Shown here piece after piece: positions 19,728 to 30,135 of a stretch of DNA of 64,000 nucleotides (positions within the stretch are counted from its first letter, which is position 1; every line of letters begins with the position of its first letter). Under the pieces are notes generated by a model that saw only the letters and a list, made by a program, of their open reading frames with translations, did not search any database and was not told where the DNA came from. A program made the position numbers and the translations under genes. This DNA is from SXOA01 sp051004015 (lineage in GTDB: Bacteria; Planctomycetota; Planctomycetia; Pirellulales; Pirellulaceae). The stretch spans positions 59,056 through 123,055 of the forward strand of contig JBPCKT010000073.1 in the NCBI GenBank assembly GCA_051004015.1. The letters are read 5' to 3'.

Positions 19728-20324
19728 CTACGGTTTGCCTTTCTCGCTCTTCTCCACCAGCAGCTTAAGCACGTCGTCGGTGATGTCGAGACCCTCCTCG
19801 TACAGCACTCCGCGATTGAGGGTCTGCAGAATCTGCTGCTGATTCTGATTTTCGTCGAGCGAACTGTTGTTTGTCCGCACCACCAGCCGCAGCCCTTTGG
19901 CTTTGCAATACGGCTTCAAGACCTCGTCGATTTCGCGATGCAGCGAAAGGCTGAGCTTGAGGTCCTTGTCGCGGAATTTCTGCTGTCCTTCCTGGACAAA
20001 GACTTGCAGCTCGCGTTGCAGACGGCCGAACTGATTCTGGAGCTTCTGAAACTCCGCCGATCCCTGGGCGGCCTTCCGTAAGTCATTCCCGACCGCCTCT
20101 AGCTCGCTCTGCTTGAGCGTGGCGGACGATTGCAATTCCTTGGCCTCTTCCTGCATCGCGGCAACCTTCTTCTGAAACGGCTTGTGCTGCTGGGCGATTT
20201 TTTCGATGTTGACGAGGCCGATGGGGAGAGGCGTTTCCGCGGGCTTTTCCTGTGCGGGGACTGGGGCCGTGGAAGCAGTGGCGAGGAGGAGTAGACCGAC
20301 TGCCGAAGAGAGATGCTTGAGCAT
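19728..20324 (-). CDS. Skp/OmpH-family periplasmic chaperone-like protein
   Basis: 198 residues from ATG 20324 (MLKHLSSAVGLLLLATASTA), a signal peptide; the open frame reaches 20462 but that part is not protein-like. After PIGLVNIEKIAQQHKPFQKK, the typical Skp/OmpH beginning, comes a long charged coiled coil (MQEEAKELQSSATLKQSELE to QKFRDKDLKLSLSLHREIDE), then a C-terminal strand and helix (GLRLVVRTNN, LDITDDVLKLL). Skp-type proteins hold unfolded outer-membrane proteins in the periplasm. No Bam or LpxD gene is adjacent, unlike the classical context. Confidence 0.82.
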   Translation of the reverse strand: MLKHLSSAVGLLLLATASTAPVPAQEKPAETPLPIGLVNIEKIAQQHKPFQKKVAAMQEEAKELQSSATLKQSELEAVGNDLRKAAQGSAEFQKLQNQFGRLQRELQVFVQEGQQKFRDKDLKLSLSLHREIDEVLKPYCKAKGLRLVVRTNNSSLDENQNQQQILQTLNRGVLYEEGLDITDDVLKLLVEKSEKGKP

Positions 20325-20639
20325 GGATACGCCTGGCAAAAGGACGAGCATCAGCGGTGAATGCCGGGAATCATAACACATCGGGGTTGATCCGTTGGGG
20401 AGTCTTGGACGGTCTGAGCAATGGTGGCGTTGAGGCGGCAAGTGAAGTAGAGTCCAATCCATCCGCGTTAGAAAAATGTGCGTAAGTATCGGATGCCACG
20501 CAACTTGCGCTAATCGCGGACGCTTCTCTTACTATCGGATTACCCGGTCAGCTATACTTCTTCATTCGTTAAGGAAGCGTACGAACGAAGTTTGGCGTTC
20601 ATCAAGGCATCAGGTCCGGCGGGAGACGTCGGCATTGGA

Positions 20640-21590
<951 letters not shown>

Positions 21591-21600
21591 CGCCTTAATA

Positions 21601-21632
21601 CATTCGTCATTCGCCATTCGAATTTCGTCATT
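21601..21632. repeat. Solo copy of the ATTCGAATTTCGTCATT repeat
   Basis: 21611-21632 is identical to 18389-18410, the outer part of the inverted terminus of the four-helix-bundle element. It fills most of the 50-base phoH-to-HD gap and ends 8 bases before the HD start codon. Confidence 0.85.
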
Positions 21633-21640
21633 CCCCCTCC

Positions 21641-23998
21641 ATGTCCACCGGTCACTTCCGCCGCTATCGTCCCGGCAAGGGAGCATTCGCTCCTTCGCGC
21701 GGGACGCTTGCGCGCCTGGTGGAATCGCTCCGCCGGACCGACGTGCTCATCCGCCTGGGAATGTGCACCGCGGCGGCATTGGTGATCTGGTTGCTCACGG
21801 GCGCGTGGGAGCCGCTGTTTTCCTACCGGCCGGGGTATGTTCCGCCGCGGGACTTGCTAGCCCGCGTGCAATTCGAGATCCCCGATCCGTCCGCGACAGC
21901 CAAGCTGCAAGATGAGGCCCGCCGCTCGACGGAAGCCGTGTATATCAACGACGTCGAGAAGCTCGACCTGGTCCGCCGCGACCTCTCCAGCAAACTGGCT
22001 GAGATACTCGTCGCCGAGTCGTTTGACAAGGTCGACAAGACAAAATGGGGGCCGTTTTCGACCGCAGCCATGGGACAGGTCGATGAGCCTCTGGACCGGA
22101 AACGGTTCGAGGCGCTGCAGAGCTATTTTGCCCAGAAGGGAATGAGCGGCGATCTGTTTGGCGAGACGGTTCGCGAGGCATTGTCGACGTTTGAACGCAA
22201 TGGCCTGCTCGGCGAGCAGCCCGTTCCAAACTCCAGTCAGTATTCCCCCAAGTCCATCCGGGTTCGCAACGGCAAAGACGCCAAGGAACACTCCGTGGAC
22301 CCCGAGCAGGTCCAGACGAACTTCGTCAAAATCCGGCTCAAGCAGCGATTGCTGGATGAGTTCAAAAACAAAGCCGCGGCCATGAGCGAGGAGAAAGCCG
22401 GCCTGCTCGCCGACGTGGTCTACGACTGGTTGAGCAAGCGCCTGCCCCAAACGCTGACGTTCGACGCGGAATCGACCCGGCGGAATGCCGATAAAGCCGC
22501 CGCCGAGGTCCCTCGTCAAGTTCATGTCTATCACAAAGGGGTGGACAAGCTGGCCGAGGGAGGCGTCCCGCTCAGCGCGGCCCAGTTGCAGCTCCTCGAG
22601 CAGGAATATGATGCCTGGCGGGCCCAGCGGCCGCTGCATCAGCGGGTGACGTACAGCCTGGCCAAGTTCGGCATGTACATCGCCCTCTACACGCTCTGCG
22701 GCTTTACCATCTATCACCGGCGACGGGCGATTCTGAGCGACCTGCGGCAGTTTGCCATGCTGCTGCTGGCGGTCGTCAGCACCGTCTCTTTGGCCCGCGT
22801 CCTGTCGAATGGGGCGCTCAGCGCGGAGATTGTGCCGCTGCTCCTCTTCGGCATGACGGCTGCCATTGCCTATGAAAAGGAGCTGGCCCTGCTGCTGGCT
22901 GCTTCGGTGGCGCTGATTGTGGCGTTCTCGCTTGATCCGCTAGCAGTGGGGAGCTTTGTGATTCTCGTTTCGTCGGTGGCGACGGCCATCCTGATGCTGC
23001 GGCGAATCCGCAGCCGCACCAAGCTGATTTATGTCGGGGCGATTGCCGGGCTGGTGGTCTTTTTGACCACGCTCGGCGTCGGCACTCTCGCCAACCAGCC
23101 GTTCGGCACTTCGGAGATCGCGCTTAAGCTCACCAACTGGCTTGGCCCGATGATGATCGATCAGTTCGTTCCCGCACTGCTCGGCGGAGCGATGTGGCTG
23201 GGGATCTGCTCTATCCTGGCCGGCCTGCTGATGACGGGCTTGCTGCCGTTCATTGAGCGGGGCTTTGACGTGCAGACGGACATCAGCCTGTTGGAATTGG
23301 GCGACGTGCAACACCCGCTTCTCCAGGAGCTCGTCCGCCGCGCGCCGGGAACTTACAACCACTCCATCAATGTCGCCTCCATCGCGGAAACGGCAGCAGA
23401 CGCCATCGGCGCGAACGGGCTGCTCGTGCGCGTGGGAGCCTACTTCCACGACGTGGGAAAGATGCTCAAGCCGTCGTACTTCGTGGAAAACCAGGGGCTG
23501 GAAGGGAACCGGCATCAATCGCTCCAGCCGGCGATGAGCACGCTGGTCATCATCGCCCACGTCAAGGACGGAGCCGACCTGGCCCGGCAGCACCGCCTTC
23601 CACAGTCCATCATCAACTTCATCGAGCAGCATCACGGCACCACGCTCGTCGAATACTTCTACCGCCGCGAGGCCAAGCGCCTCGAGCACGACCCCGACGC
23701 CGGCGAGCTGGACGAAAGCACCTTCCGCTACCCCGGCCCCAAGCCGCAGACCAAGGAAACCGGCGTGCTAATGCTGGCCGACGTGGTCGAAAGCGCGAGC
23801 CGGGCCCTCTCCGATCCGACCCCCGCCCGAATCGAGAGTCTCGTCCACGACCTGGCCATGAAGCGGCTCCTCGACGGCCAGTTCGACGAGTGCGGCCTGA
23901 CCCTGCAAGAACTCCGCACCATCGAGGACAGCCTGGTCAAATCCCTCACCGCCGTCTATCACGGGCGCGTGAAGTATCCGGAACACCAGACGGTGTAG
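21641..23998 (+). CDS. 7TM-HD family phosphohydrolase (PgpH-like)
   Basis: 785 residues. The N-terminal transmembrane helix at ~40-60 (LIRLGMCTAAALVIWLLTGA) is followed by a ~260-residue extracytoplasmic 7TMR-HD-type domain (PDPSATAKLQDEARRSTEAV), seven hydrophobic helices (~345-560) and a cytoplasmic HD domain: GTYNHSINVASIAETAADAI, YFHDVGK with HD at 603-604, HVKDGADLARQHRLPQSI, IEQHHGT. PgpH-type enzymes hydrolyse cyclic di-AMP; that substrate is inferred from architecture. Following phoH on the same strand is the standard PhoH-PgpH-YbeY arrangement, but no ybeY follows here. No clear Shine-Dalgarno precedes the ATG. Confidence 0.92.
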   Translation: MSTGHFRRYRPGKGAFAPSRGTLARLVESLRRTDVLIRLGMCTAAALVIWLLTGAWEPLFSYRPGYVPPRDLLARVQFEIPDPSATAKLQDEARRSTEAVYINDVEKLDLVRRDLSSKLAEILVAESFDKVDKTKWGPFSTAAMGQVDEPLDRKRFEALQSYFAQKGMSGDLFGETVREALSTFERNGLLGEQPVPNSSQYSPKSIRVRNGKDAKEHSVDPEQVQTNFVKIRLKQRLLDEFKNKAAAMSEEKAGLLADVVYDWLSKRLPQTLTFDAESTRRNADKAAAEVPRQVHVYHKGVDKLAEGGVPLSAAQLQLLEQEYDAWRAQRPLHQRVTYSLAKFGMYIALYTLCGFTIYHRRRAILSDLRQFAMLLLAVVSTVSLARVLSNGALSAEIVPLLLFGMTAAIAYEKELALLLAASVALIVAFSLDPLAVGSFVILVSSVATAILMLRRIRSRTKLIYVGAIAGLVVFLTTLGVGTLANQPFGTSEIALKLTNWLGPMMIDQFVPALLGGAMWLGICSILAGLLMTGLLPFIERGFDVQTDISLLELGDVQHPLLQELVRRAPGTYNHSINVASIAETAADAIGANGLLVRVGAYFHDVGKMLKPSYFVENQGLEGNRHQSLQPAMSTLVIIAHVKDGADLARQHRLPQSIINFIEQHHGTTLVEYFYRREAKRLEHDPDAGELDESTFRYPGPKPQTKETGVLMLADVVESASRALSDPTPARIESLVHDLAMKRLLDGQFDECGLTLQELRTIEDSLVKSLTAVYHGRVKYPEHQTV

Positions 23999-24031
23999 CG
24001 GATGAGAACATGCCCGTCGCCGAGCAGTTCC

Positions 24032-24916
24032 CTACGAATCCAAATACCGCTTCGTCAAATCCCCATAAGCATCCACGCGCCGATCTCGGAGGAACGGCCA
24101 GTGAGTGCGGACGACGTCCACCAGGCCGAGGTCGCAGGGGATGATGAGCAGCTCTTCGCTCTCGTGGGAGCCTTTGGCGAGCAGGTTGCCATTGGGGTCG
24201 CTGAGGAAGGAGCCTCCCCAGAATTGGATCTCCCCTTCGCGGCCGACGCGGTTGGGGGCGGCGACGAAGACGCCGTTGGCGATGGCGTGGCTCCGCATCA
24301 TCGTCTCCCACGCACTGTGCTGGCTGGCCCCGAACTCCTCCTTCTCATCGGGCAGCCAGCCGATGGCGGTGGGGTAGAAAATGATTTCGGCCCCGGTCAG
24401 GGCGGTCAGGCGGGCGGCTTCGGGATACCACTGGTCCCAGCAGATGCAGACGCCGACGCGACCGAAGCGGGTGTCGAAGCTGCGAAAGCCGAGGTCGCCG
24501 GGGGTGAAGTAGAACTTCTCGTAGTACAGTGGGTCGTCCGGGATGTGCATCTTGCGGTACAGCCCGAGCTGCGAGCCGTCCGCGTCAAAGACGGCAGCCG
24601 TGTTGTGATACAGGCCGGCCGCCCGCTTCTCAAACAGCGAGCCGATGATGACGACACCATGCTTCTTGGCTGCCGCGGCGAGCGCTTGGCTCGTCGGCCC
24701 CGGAATCGGCTCCGCCTGGGCGAATTTGGCGTGGTCCTCGGTCTGGCAGAAGTAGTGCCCCGCGAACAGCTCCTGCAGGCAGACGATATTCGCCCCCTTT
24801 TTTGCGGCTTCTTCAATACGGACCAGCGCCTTCTCGACGTTGGGCTGCTTCTCCTCGGTGCAGGTCATTTGCACGAGGGCGACGGTGATGGGGCGGGGGG
24901 TGGTTTGGTAGGGCAT
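24032..24916 (-). CDS. aguB: N-carbamoylputrescine amidase (nitrilase superfamily)
   Basis: 294 residues. The nitrilase catalytic triad is present: Glu49 (VCLQELFAGHYFCQ), Lys122 (YRKMHIPDD) and Cys159 (GVCICWDQWYPEAARL). The motifs PDDPLYYEKFYFTPGD and PTAIGWLPDEKEEFGASQH are characteristic of N-carbamoylputrescine amidase, which converts N-carbamoylputrescine to putrescine, CO2 and ammonia in arginine-derived polyamine synthesis. The usual partner, agmatine deiminase, is not in the window. Confidence 0.93.
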   Translation of the reverse strand: MPYQTTPRPITVALVQMTCTEEKQPNVEKALVRIEEAAKKGANIVCLQELFAGHYFCQTEDHAKFAQAEPIPGPTSQALAAAAKKHGVVIIGSLFEKRAAGLYHNTAAVFDADGSQLGLYRKMHIPDDPLYYEKFYFTPGDLGFRSFDTRFGRVGVCICWDQWYPEAARLTALTGAEIIFYPTAIGWLPDEKEEFGASQHSAWETMMRSHAIANGVFVAAPNRVGREGEIQFWGGSFLSDPNGNLLAKGSHESEELLIIPCDLGLVDVVRTHWPFLRDRRVDAYGDLTKRYLDS

Positions 24917-24923
24917 GGGGGGG

Positions 24924-24988
24924 AAATGACGAATTCCGAATTCCGAATGGCGAATGAGATTGAATTCGTCATTCGGAATTCGTCATTT
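24924..24988. repeat. Palindromic repeat related to the 17.9-kb inverted repeat, no gene inside
   Basis: 24924-24941 and 24971-24988 are exact 18-base inverted copies (AAATGACGAATTCCGAAT), enclosing 29 bases that hold further GAATGGCGAATGA-type sequence. It lies between the divergent aguB and Gfo/Idh genes. Confidence 0.8.
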
Positions 24989-25093
24989 GCCTACCTGCAT
25001 CGTAGAGAATCGAGCCTCTAGTTGCAAACCGCCGTCGCATCGGACACTCTGATGGCTTCCCTCCTCTCTCCTTTCAGCCTCAGGGAGCCTCCC

Positions 25094-26410
25094 ATGCCAG
25101 CCGTCACTCGCCGCGATTTCCTGCAGACCTCCGCCGTCGCCACCACCGCGGCCGCCCTCGCCTCCTCGGCCGCTGTCGCTAAAGCCGCTGCCGCCGACGT
25201 GCTGAATATCGCTCTCATCGGCTGCGGGGGCATGGGGTCGAGCCACTTGCGGAACCTGGCGGCCCGCAAGGATGTGAAGCTCTCGTATGTGTGCGATGTG
25301 GATGGCAATCGCCTGGCCGCGGCAGCGAAGGTCGCGGAGACATCCGGCCACAGCGGCGTTCAGGCGGTGAAGGACCTGCGGAAAATCCTCGACGACAAGA
25401 CCATCGACGCCGTCTGGATTGCCACGCCGGACCATTGGCATTCCCCAGCCGCCATCCTGGCCGTCGATGCCGGCAAGCACGTCTACGTCGAGAAGCCGGT
25501 CAGCCACAACATCCGCGAAGGCCGTCTGCTGACGGAGGCCGCCCGCAAGCAGAAAAAGGTCGTGCAGGTCGGCACGCAAAGCCGCTCTTCCGCCCATTGC
25601 CTGCGGGCCATCGAGATCATCAAGGCAGGGACCATCGGCGAGGTCAAGGTCGCCAAGGCCTGGAACAGCCAGCTTCGCAGCAGCATCGGCAAGCAGCAGC
25701 CGAGCACGCCGCCGGAGTATCTGGACTTTGACATGTGGCTCGGTCCGGCTCCCAAGCGGGAATACCAGTCCAACCTGCTCCCCGGCGTCTGGCGCTGGTT
25801 CCACGACTTCGGAGCCGGCGACATCGGCAACGACGGCGTCCATGACATCGACTGCGCCCGCTGGGGCCTCGGCGTCACCGGCAACCCCAGCACCGCCACC
25901 GGCCTGGGAAGCAAGTTCTTCTTCGACGACGACCAGCAGTTCCCGGACACGCAGTACTGCGTCTTCGAATGGCCCGGCGACGGCACGCCCGCCAGCAAGC
26001 GGCAACTCATCTTCGAGCAGCGGGACTGGTCCCCCTACGTGCAGGAAGGGTACGAAAACGGGGCCGCCTTCTACGGCACCAAGGGGGTCCTCATCCTCGG
26101 CCACTCCGTCGGCTTCCAGGTCTTCGGCCCACGGAACAAGCCGGGGGAGAAGGGGAGCGGCGAGGCGGACCTCGTCGCCCACCACACCAACTTCATCGAG
26201 TGCGTCCGCAGCGGCAAACGGCCGAATGCCGACGTGGAAGAAGGCCACCTCTCCGCCAACCTCGTCCACCTGGCCAACATCGCCTGCCGCCTGCAAAAGA
26301 CCCTGCACCTGGACCCGGTGAAGGAAGTCATCACCAGCGACGAAGGGGCCAACAAACTCGTCCGCCGCACCTACCGCGACGGGCACTGGGCAGTTCCGAA
26401 GGGAGTCTAG
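25094..26410 (+). CDS. Tat-exported Gfo/Idh/MocA oxidoreductase
   Basis: 438 residues from ATG 25094 with GGGAG six bases upstream. The N-terminus MPAVTRRDFLQTSAVATTAA carries the twin-arginine motif, so it is folded before export. The Rossmann fold begins NIALIGCGGMGSSHLRNLAA, with the EKPVSHN motif for the catalytic lysine region and a C-terminal Gfo/Idh substrate domain containing WRWFHDFGAGDIGNDGVHDI. Members oxidise or reduce sugars and cyclitols with NAD(P). Such Tat-signal versions are numerous in planctomycetes; the substrate is unknown. A hairpin repeat follows the stop. Confidence 0.93.
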   Translation: MPAVTRRDFLQTSAVATTAAALASSAAVAKAAAADVLNIALIGCGGMGSSHLRNLAARKDVKLSYVCDVDGNRLAAAAKVAETSGHSGVQAVKDLRKILDDKTIDAVWIATPDHWHSPAAILAVDAGKHVYVEKPVSHNIREGRLLTEAARKQKKVVQVGTQSRSSAHCLRAIEIIKAGTIGEVKVAKAWNSQLRSSIGKQQPSTPPEYLDFDMWLGPAPKREYQSNLLPGVWRWFHDFGAGDIGNDGVHDIDCARWGLGVTGNPSTATGLGSKFFFDDDQQFPDTQYCVFEWPGDGTPASKRQLIFEQRDWSPYVQEGYENGAAFYGTKGVLILGHSVGFQVFGPRNKPGEKGSGEADLVAHHTNFIECVRSGKRPNADVEEGHLSANLVHLANIACRLQKTLHLDPVKEVITSDEGANKLVRRTYRDGHWAVPKGV

Positions 26411-27069
26411 CTCCTGCTTGTTCTTTCCCCCTCTCCCCTTGGGAGAGGGCCGGCGTGAGGGTCGAGCACCGTTCGGCGCAGGCCTTCCGTTCGGCACAGG
26501 TTCCCCGACCTCGCCGCCACCCCCTCGATCGCGGTATTCTTGATTCATGATTCACACATAACATCTTTCATGTACTTACGAAATTATGAATCACTATAAC
26601 ACTATTGGTATCTTGCGCTTGCGAACTTGATTCACGCCGCAAGTCTCTGAATCAAGTCCAATTCTGATTCACTTTCTCCTCTCGACACTCTCTGGAGGTG
26701 TCAAATTAAGAATCTGCAACCTCCGCCGGACCCTTTGATCTCCACAACGAACTGTTCCGCGGAATCGTCCACCGATTTCGCAGATTTCTGCGGACTCTTC
26801 CCCTTCATCCAATCTGCGTCCTTCTGCGTAATCTGCGGATAGTTTCTCCGACTTTCCGCGTCTCGCGCGGAGCTCCGCCCCTGCAATGTCTATTATACAA
26901 AAGAGCACTTTAACCTAAGTGTCCAGTTCGAGTCTCGCGACCATGTCGCGTCCCCCAGTTCCCCGCTCTTCGGCGATCTCCTTGAAAAATCGAGGTTTAT
27001 CGCACAAACTAACCCCGTCCTCCATCGCGCCCGCGCCACGCCGTCGCCTTCCCTGGAGATTGTGTTCCC
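26411..27069. other. Repeat-rich, AT-richer spacer upstream of the type IIG gene
   Basis: No gene recognised. 26540-26675 contains six copies of TGATTCA or its complement TGAATCA. 26760-26850 is made of repeated CTGCGTAATCTGCGG-like text. The only ORFs are low-complexity readings of that text. A promoter for the restriction-methylation gene should lie here but was not identified. Confidence 0.6.
26431..26462. repeat. CCCTCTCCC/GGGAGAGGG hairpin repeat
   Basis: An inverted repeat CCTCTCCC...GGGAGAGG with GTGAGGG behind it, a widespread bacterial intergenic repeat type. It is just past the Gfo/Idh stop and could act as a weak terminator, though no T-run follows. Confidence 0.6.
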
Positions 27070-30000
27070 TTGCCCGCTCCCCCCAAGGTTCTCCAGCTGA
27101 TCAAGGTGTTCCAGGAGAACGCCGACGAATACCAGGCGGCGGGCTACAGCGAGGCCATGCTGCGCCAGCAGTTCGTGAACCCTCTCTTCAAATGCCTCGG
27201 CTGGGACATGGAGAATGAAGCGGGCCATGCCCAGGCCTACATGGACGTCATTCACGAGGCCGCCATCAAGATCGGGGGGGAGACCAAAGCGCCGGATTAC
27301 TCGTTCCGCATCGGCGGGACGCCAAAATTCTATCTGGAGGCGAAAAAGCCCGCGGTGAATATCCGGGAGGACGCCGGTCCGGCCTTCCAGTTGCGCCGCT
27401 ATGCCTGGACCGCGAAGATGCCGCTGTCCATCCTCACCAATTTCGCGGAGTTCGCGGTTTACGATAGCCGCGTCAAGCCGGCCCAGACCGACAAGGCATC
27501 GGCGGCCCGCATCCTGATCCTGCGGTACACCGATTATGACCAGGAATGGGACCAAATCGCGGGCGTTTTTTCCCGCGAGGCCGTACTCAAGGGCTCCTTC
27601 GACAAATATGCCGACACCAACAAGGCCAAACGCGGCACGGCCACGGTCGATGCCGCTTTTCTCGAGGAAATCGAAAGTTGGCGCGAGGAGCTGGCCAAGA
27701 ACCTGGCCCTACGCAATCCCCAGCTCTCGTCACGCGAGCTCAACTTCGCCGTGCAGATCACCATCGACCGCATCATCTTTCTGCGGATGTGCGAGGATCG
27801 CGGGATCGAGCGTTATGGCCAGCTCCGCGAGCTGTTGAGCCAACCCGGGATCTACGGCCAGATGCTCGGCCTCTACCGCAAAGCCGACGACCGCTACAAC
27901 TCCGGCCTTTTTCACTTTAATGCAGAGAAGGGGCGGGCTGAGTCCCCCGATACATTGACGCCGGGACTCGACATTGACGACAAGGTCCTGAGAGGGATCT
28001 TCAAGGGGCTCTACTTCCCCGACAGCCCCTATGAGTTCGCCGTGCTGCCGGTCGAAATCCTGGGGCAGGTTTACGAGCAGTTCCTGGGCAAGGTCATTCG
28101 CCTGACCACCGGGCACAAGGCCAAGATCGAGGAAAAGCCCGAAGTCAAAAAGGCCGGCGGAGTCTATTACACCCCCGCTTACATCGTCGATTACATCGTC
28201 AAGCACACGGTGGGAAAACTGCTCGGCCAGCCGGGAACAGCATCCGGGATCAGTCCCAAGCAAGCGGCAAAGCTCAAAATCCTCGACCCCGCCTGCGGCT
28301 CCGGTTCCTTCCTGCTCGGCGCTTATCAATACTTACTCCAGTGGCACCTGGACCAATACCTGGCCGTCGGCCCCGGCAAGCACAAGAAGGAGTTGTACCA
28401 AACGACCGGCGGTGACTGGCGGTTGACCACCGGGGAGAGAAAGCGAATTCTTCTGAACAACCTGTACGGCGTGGACATCGACCCGCAAGCGGTGGAAGTC
28501 ACCAAGCTGTCGCTGCTCCTCAAGGTGCTAGAAGGGGAGTCTCAACTAACGCTGGACAGGCAGCTCAAGCTCTTTCGGGAGCGCGCCCTTCCTGACCTCG
28601 CGGACAACATCAAGTGCGGCAACTCGCTGATCGGGCCGGATTTCTTCAATGGCCATCAACTGAGTTTGTTCGATGACGAGGAGCGCCGGCGGGTCAACGT
28701 CTTCGATTGGCACCGCGAGTTCGCGGAGATCATGAAAGCCGGCGGGTTCGACACGGTGATTGGCAATCCGCCGTATATTCGGATTCAGACGTTGCGGGAA
28801 TGGGCGCCAGAGGAAGTGGAACACTACAAAAGCCACTACCAGAGCGCCGCGAAGGGGAATTACGACATCTACGTGGTGTTTGTCGAACGGGGCCTTCAAC
28901 TCCTCAATAGCCAAGGACAATTGGGCTTCATTCTGCCCCACAAATTCTTCAACGCCCAATATGGCGCCGCTCTGCGCGGTCTTCTTTCGCGCGGCCGGCA
29001 TCTATCGTCGATTGTCCATTTCGGCGACCAACAAGTTTTCGACGGCGCGACCACCTACACCTGCCTCATGTTCCTCGACAAGCAAGGCTGCGATTCGTGC
29101 CGGTATCTCAAGATCGACGACCTGAAGGACTGGCAGGGCGAGCGGGCGCGCGATCGAGACATTTCCGCGAAGGCGATCACGGACGGCGAATGGAATTTCG
29201 CCGTGGGCGACGGCGTGAAAATCTTTGCCAAGCTGCAAAAGCTGCCGACCACACTGCTCGATGTGGCCGAGTCGATGGGGCAGGGCATTCGCACAAGTGC
29301 GAACGAAGTCTATGTGTTGGACTTGATTTCGAGCAAAGGGAACCTGCTAACGGTACATTCCCAGCAACTCGGCCGAAATATCAAGATTGAACGCGCGATT
29401 ACTTTGCCATTTTTGCAAGGCCGAAAAATCAAATCATTTCGTATTCTACCTTCCGAAAAACTTGTTTTGTTTCCCTATCGCACTAAGGCTGGGCAGGCGG
29501 AATTGATCGCTGAAGCCGAAATGAGGCGTCGTTTCCCCAAGGCTTTCGCGTATTTCCAGGCAAACCGAGACTATCTCAGGAACCGCGAAGGTGGCAGGTT
29601 TCGAGGGGCGGACTGGTACGCATTTGGGCGAGTGCAAAACATCGACCTCATGCTCAGACCCAAAATTCTCGTGCCCGACATTGCTGACCGAGCGTCCTTC
29701 GCGTTGGATGAGAAGGGTCAATACGCCTTCACGAGCGGTTACGGCATCACGATGAAGAGTAGCGTGGCCGAATCCCCCAAGTACATTTTGGGACTCTTGA
29801 ACAGTGCCCTGTTGGACTTCTTCCTCAAGCGCGTCAGCACGACGATGCGCGGTGGCTTCTTCCGCTATTTCACCCAATTCATCGAACAGCTTCCCATCCG
29901 CTGCATCAACTTTTCCGATCTCGCCGACAAACGCAGCCACGATCGCATGGTCGTGCTCGTGGAGGACATGTTGGCCCTGCACGAGAAACTCGCCGCCGCC

Positions 30001-30135
30001 AAAGCCGCCCACGACAAGACCTCGCTAGAGCGTCAAATATCGGCAACAGACCGGCAGATCGACCGGTTGGTCTACGAGCTGTACGGCCTGACCGAGGCGG
30101 AGATCAAGATCGTCGAGGAGGCCACGGCGAAATGA
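27070..30135 (+). CDS. Type IIG restriction-methylation enzyme (Eco57I-like)
   Basis: 1,021 residues from a TTG start at 27070, the least certain point. An N-terminal PD-(D/E)XK nuclease signature is visible: Asp76 (KAPDYSFR) and Glu90-Ala-Lys92 (FYLEAKKP). A helical connector leads to an N6-adenine methyltransferase with SAM motif DPACGSGSF (406-414) and catalytic NPPY (566-569). The C-terminal ~350 residues resemble the TaqI-type target recognition domain (RPKILVPDIADR, SGYGITMKSS, KYILGLLNSALLDFFLKR) and end in a coiled coil. Cutting and methylating would be done by one polypeptide. It overlaps the next gene by ATGA, suggesting co-translation. Confidence 0.9.
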   Translation: MPAPPKVLQLIKVFQENADEYQAAGYSEAMLRQQFVNPLFKCLGWDMENEAGHAQAYMDVIHEAAIKIGGETKAPDYSFRIGGTPKFYLEAKKPAVNIREDAGPAFQLRRYAWTAKMPLSILTNFAEFAVYDSRVKPAQTDKASAARILILRYTDYDQEWDQIAGVFSREAVLKGSFDKYADTNKAKRGTATVDAAFLEEIESWREELAKNLALRNPQLSSRELNFAVQITIDRIIFLRMCEDRGIERYGQLRELLSQPGIYGQMLGLYRKADDRYNSGLFHFNAEKGRAESPDTLTPGLDIDDKVLRGIFKGLYFPDSPYEFAVLPVEILGQVYEQFLGKVIRLTTGHKAKIEEKPEVKKAGGVYYTPAYIVDYIVKHTVGKLLGQPGTASGISPKQAAKLKILDPACGSGSFLLGAYQYLLQWHLDQYLAVGPGKHKKELYQTTGGDWRLTTGERKRILLNNLYGVDIDPQAVEVTKLSLLLKVLEGESQLTLDRQLKLFRERALPDLADNIKCGNSLIGPDFFNGHQLSLFDDEERRRVNVFDWHREFAEIMKAGGFDTVIGNPPYIRIQTLREWAPEEVEHYKSHYQSAAKGNYDIYVVFVERGLQLLNSQGQLGFILPHKFFNAQYGAALRGLLSRGRHLSSIVHFGDQQVFDGATTYTCLMFLDKQGCDSCRYLKIDDLKDWQGERARDRDISAKAITDGEWNFAVGDGVKIFAKLQKLPTTLLDVAESMGQGIRTSANEVYVLDLISSKGNLLTVHSQQLGRNIKIERAITLPFLQGRKIKSFRILPSEKLVLFPYRTKAGQAELIAEAEMRRRFPKAFAYFQANRDYLRNREGGRFRGADWYAFGRVQNIDLMLRPKILVPDIADRASFALDEKGQYAFTSGYGITMKSSVAESPKYILGLLNSALLDFFLKRVSTTMRGGFFRYFTQFIEQLPIRCINFSDLADKRSHDRMVVLVEDMLALHEKLAAAKAAHDKTSLERQISATDRQIDRLVYELYGLTEAEIKIVEEATAK

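Noticed and set aside
24983..26548. 521-codon minus-strand frame opposite the Gfo/Idh gene
   Set aside because: The plus-strand gene has a Tat signal, Rossmann motif and catalytic lysine region; the antisense frame has none.
26701..26886. 61-codon minus-strand frame between the Gfo/Idh and restriction genes
   Set aside because: Its translation (PQITQKDADW, KSPQKSAKS) is a reading of the CTGCG repeat text, not a conserved protein.
27265..30100. BREX- or DISARM-type defence locus around the type IIG gene
   Set aside because: No PglZ, helicase, DUF1998 or phospholipase gene is present; the enzyme is better explained as free-standing type IIG.
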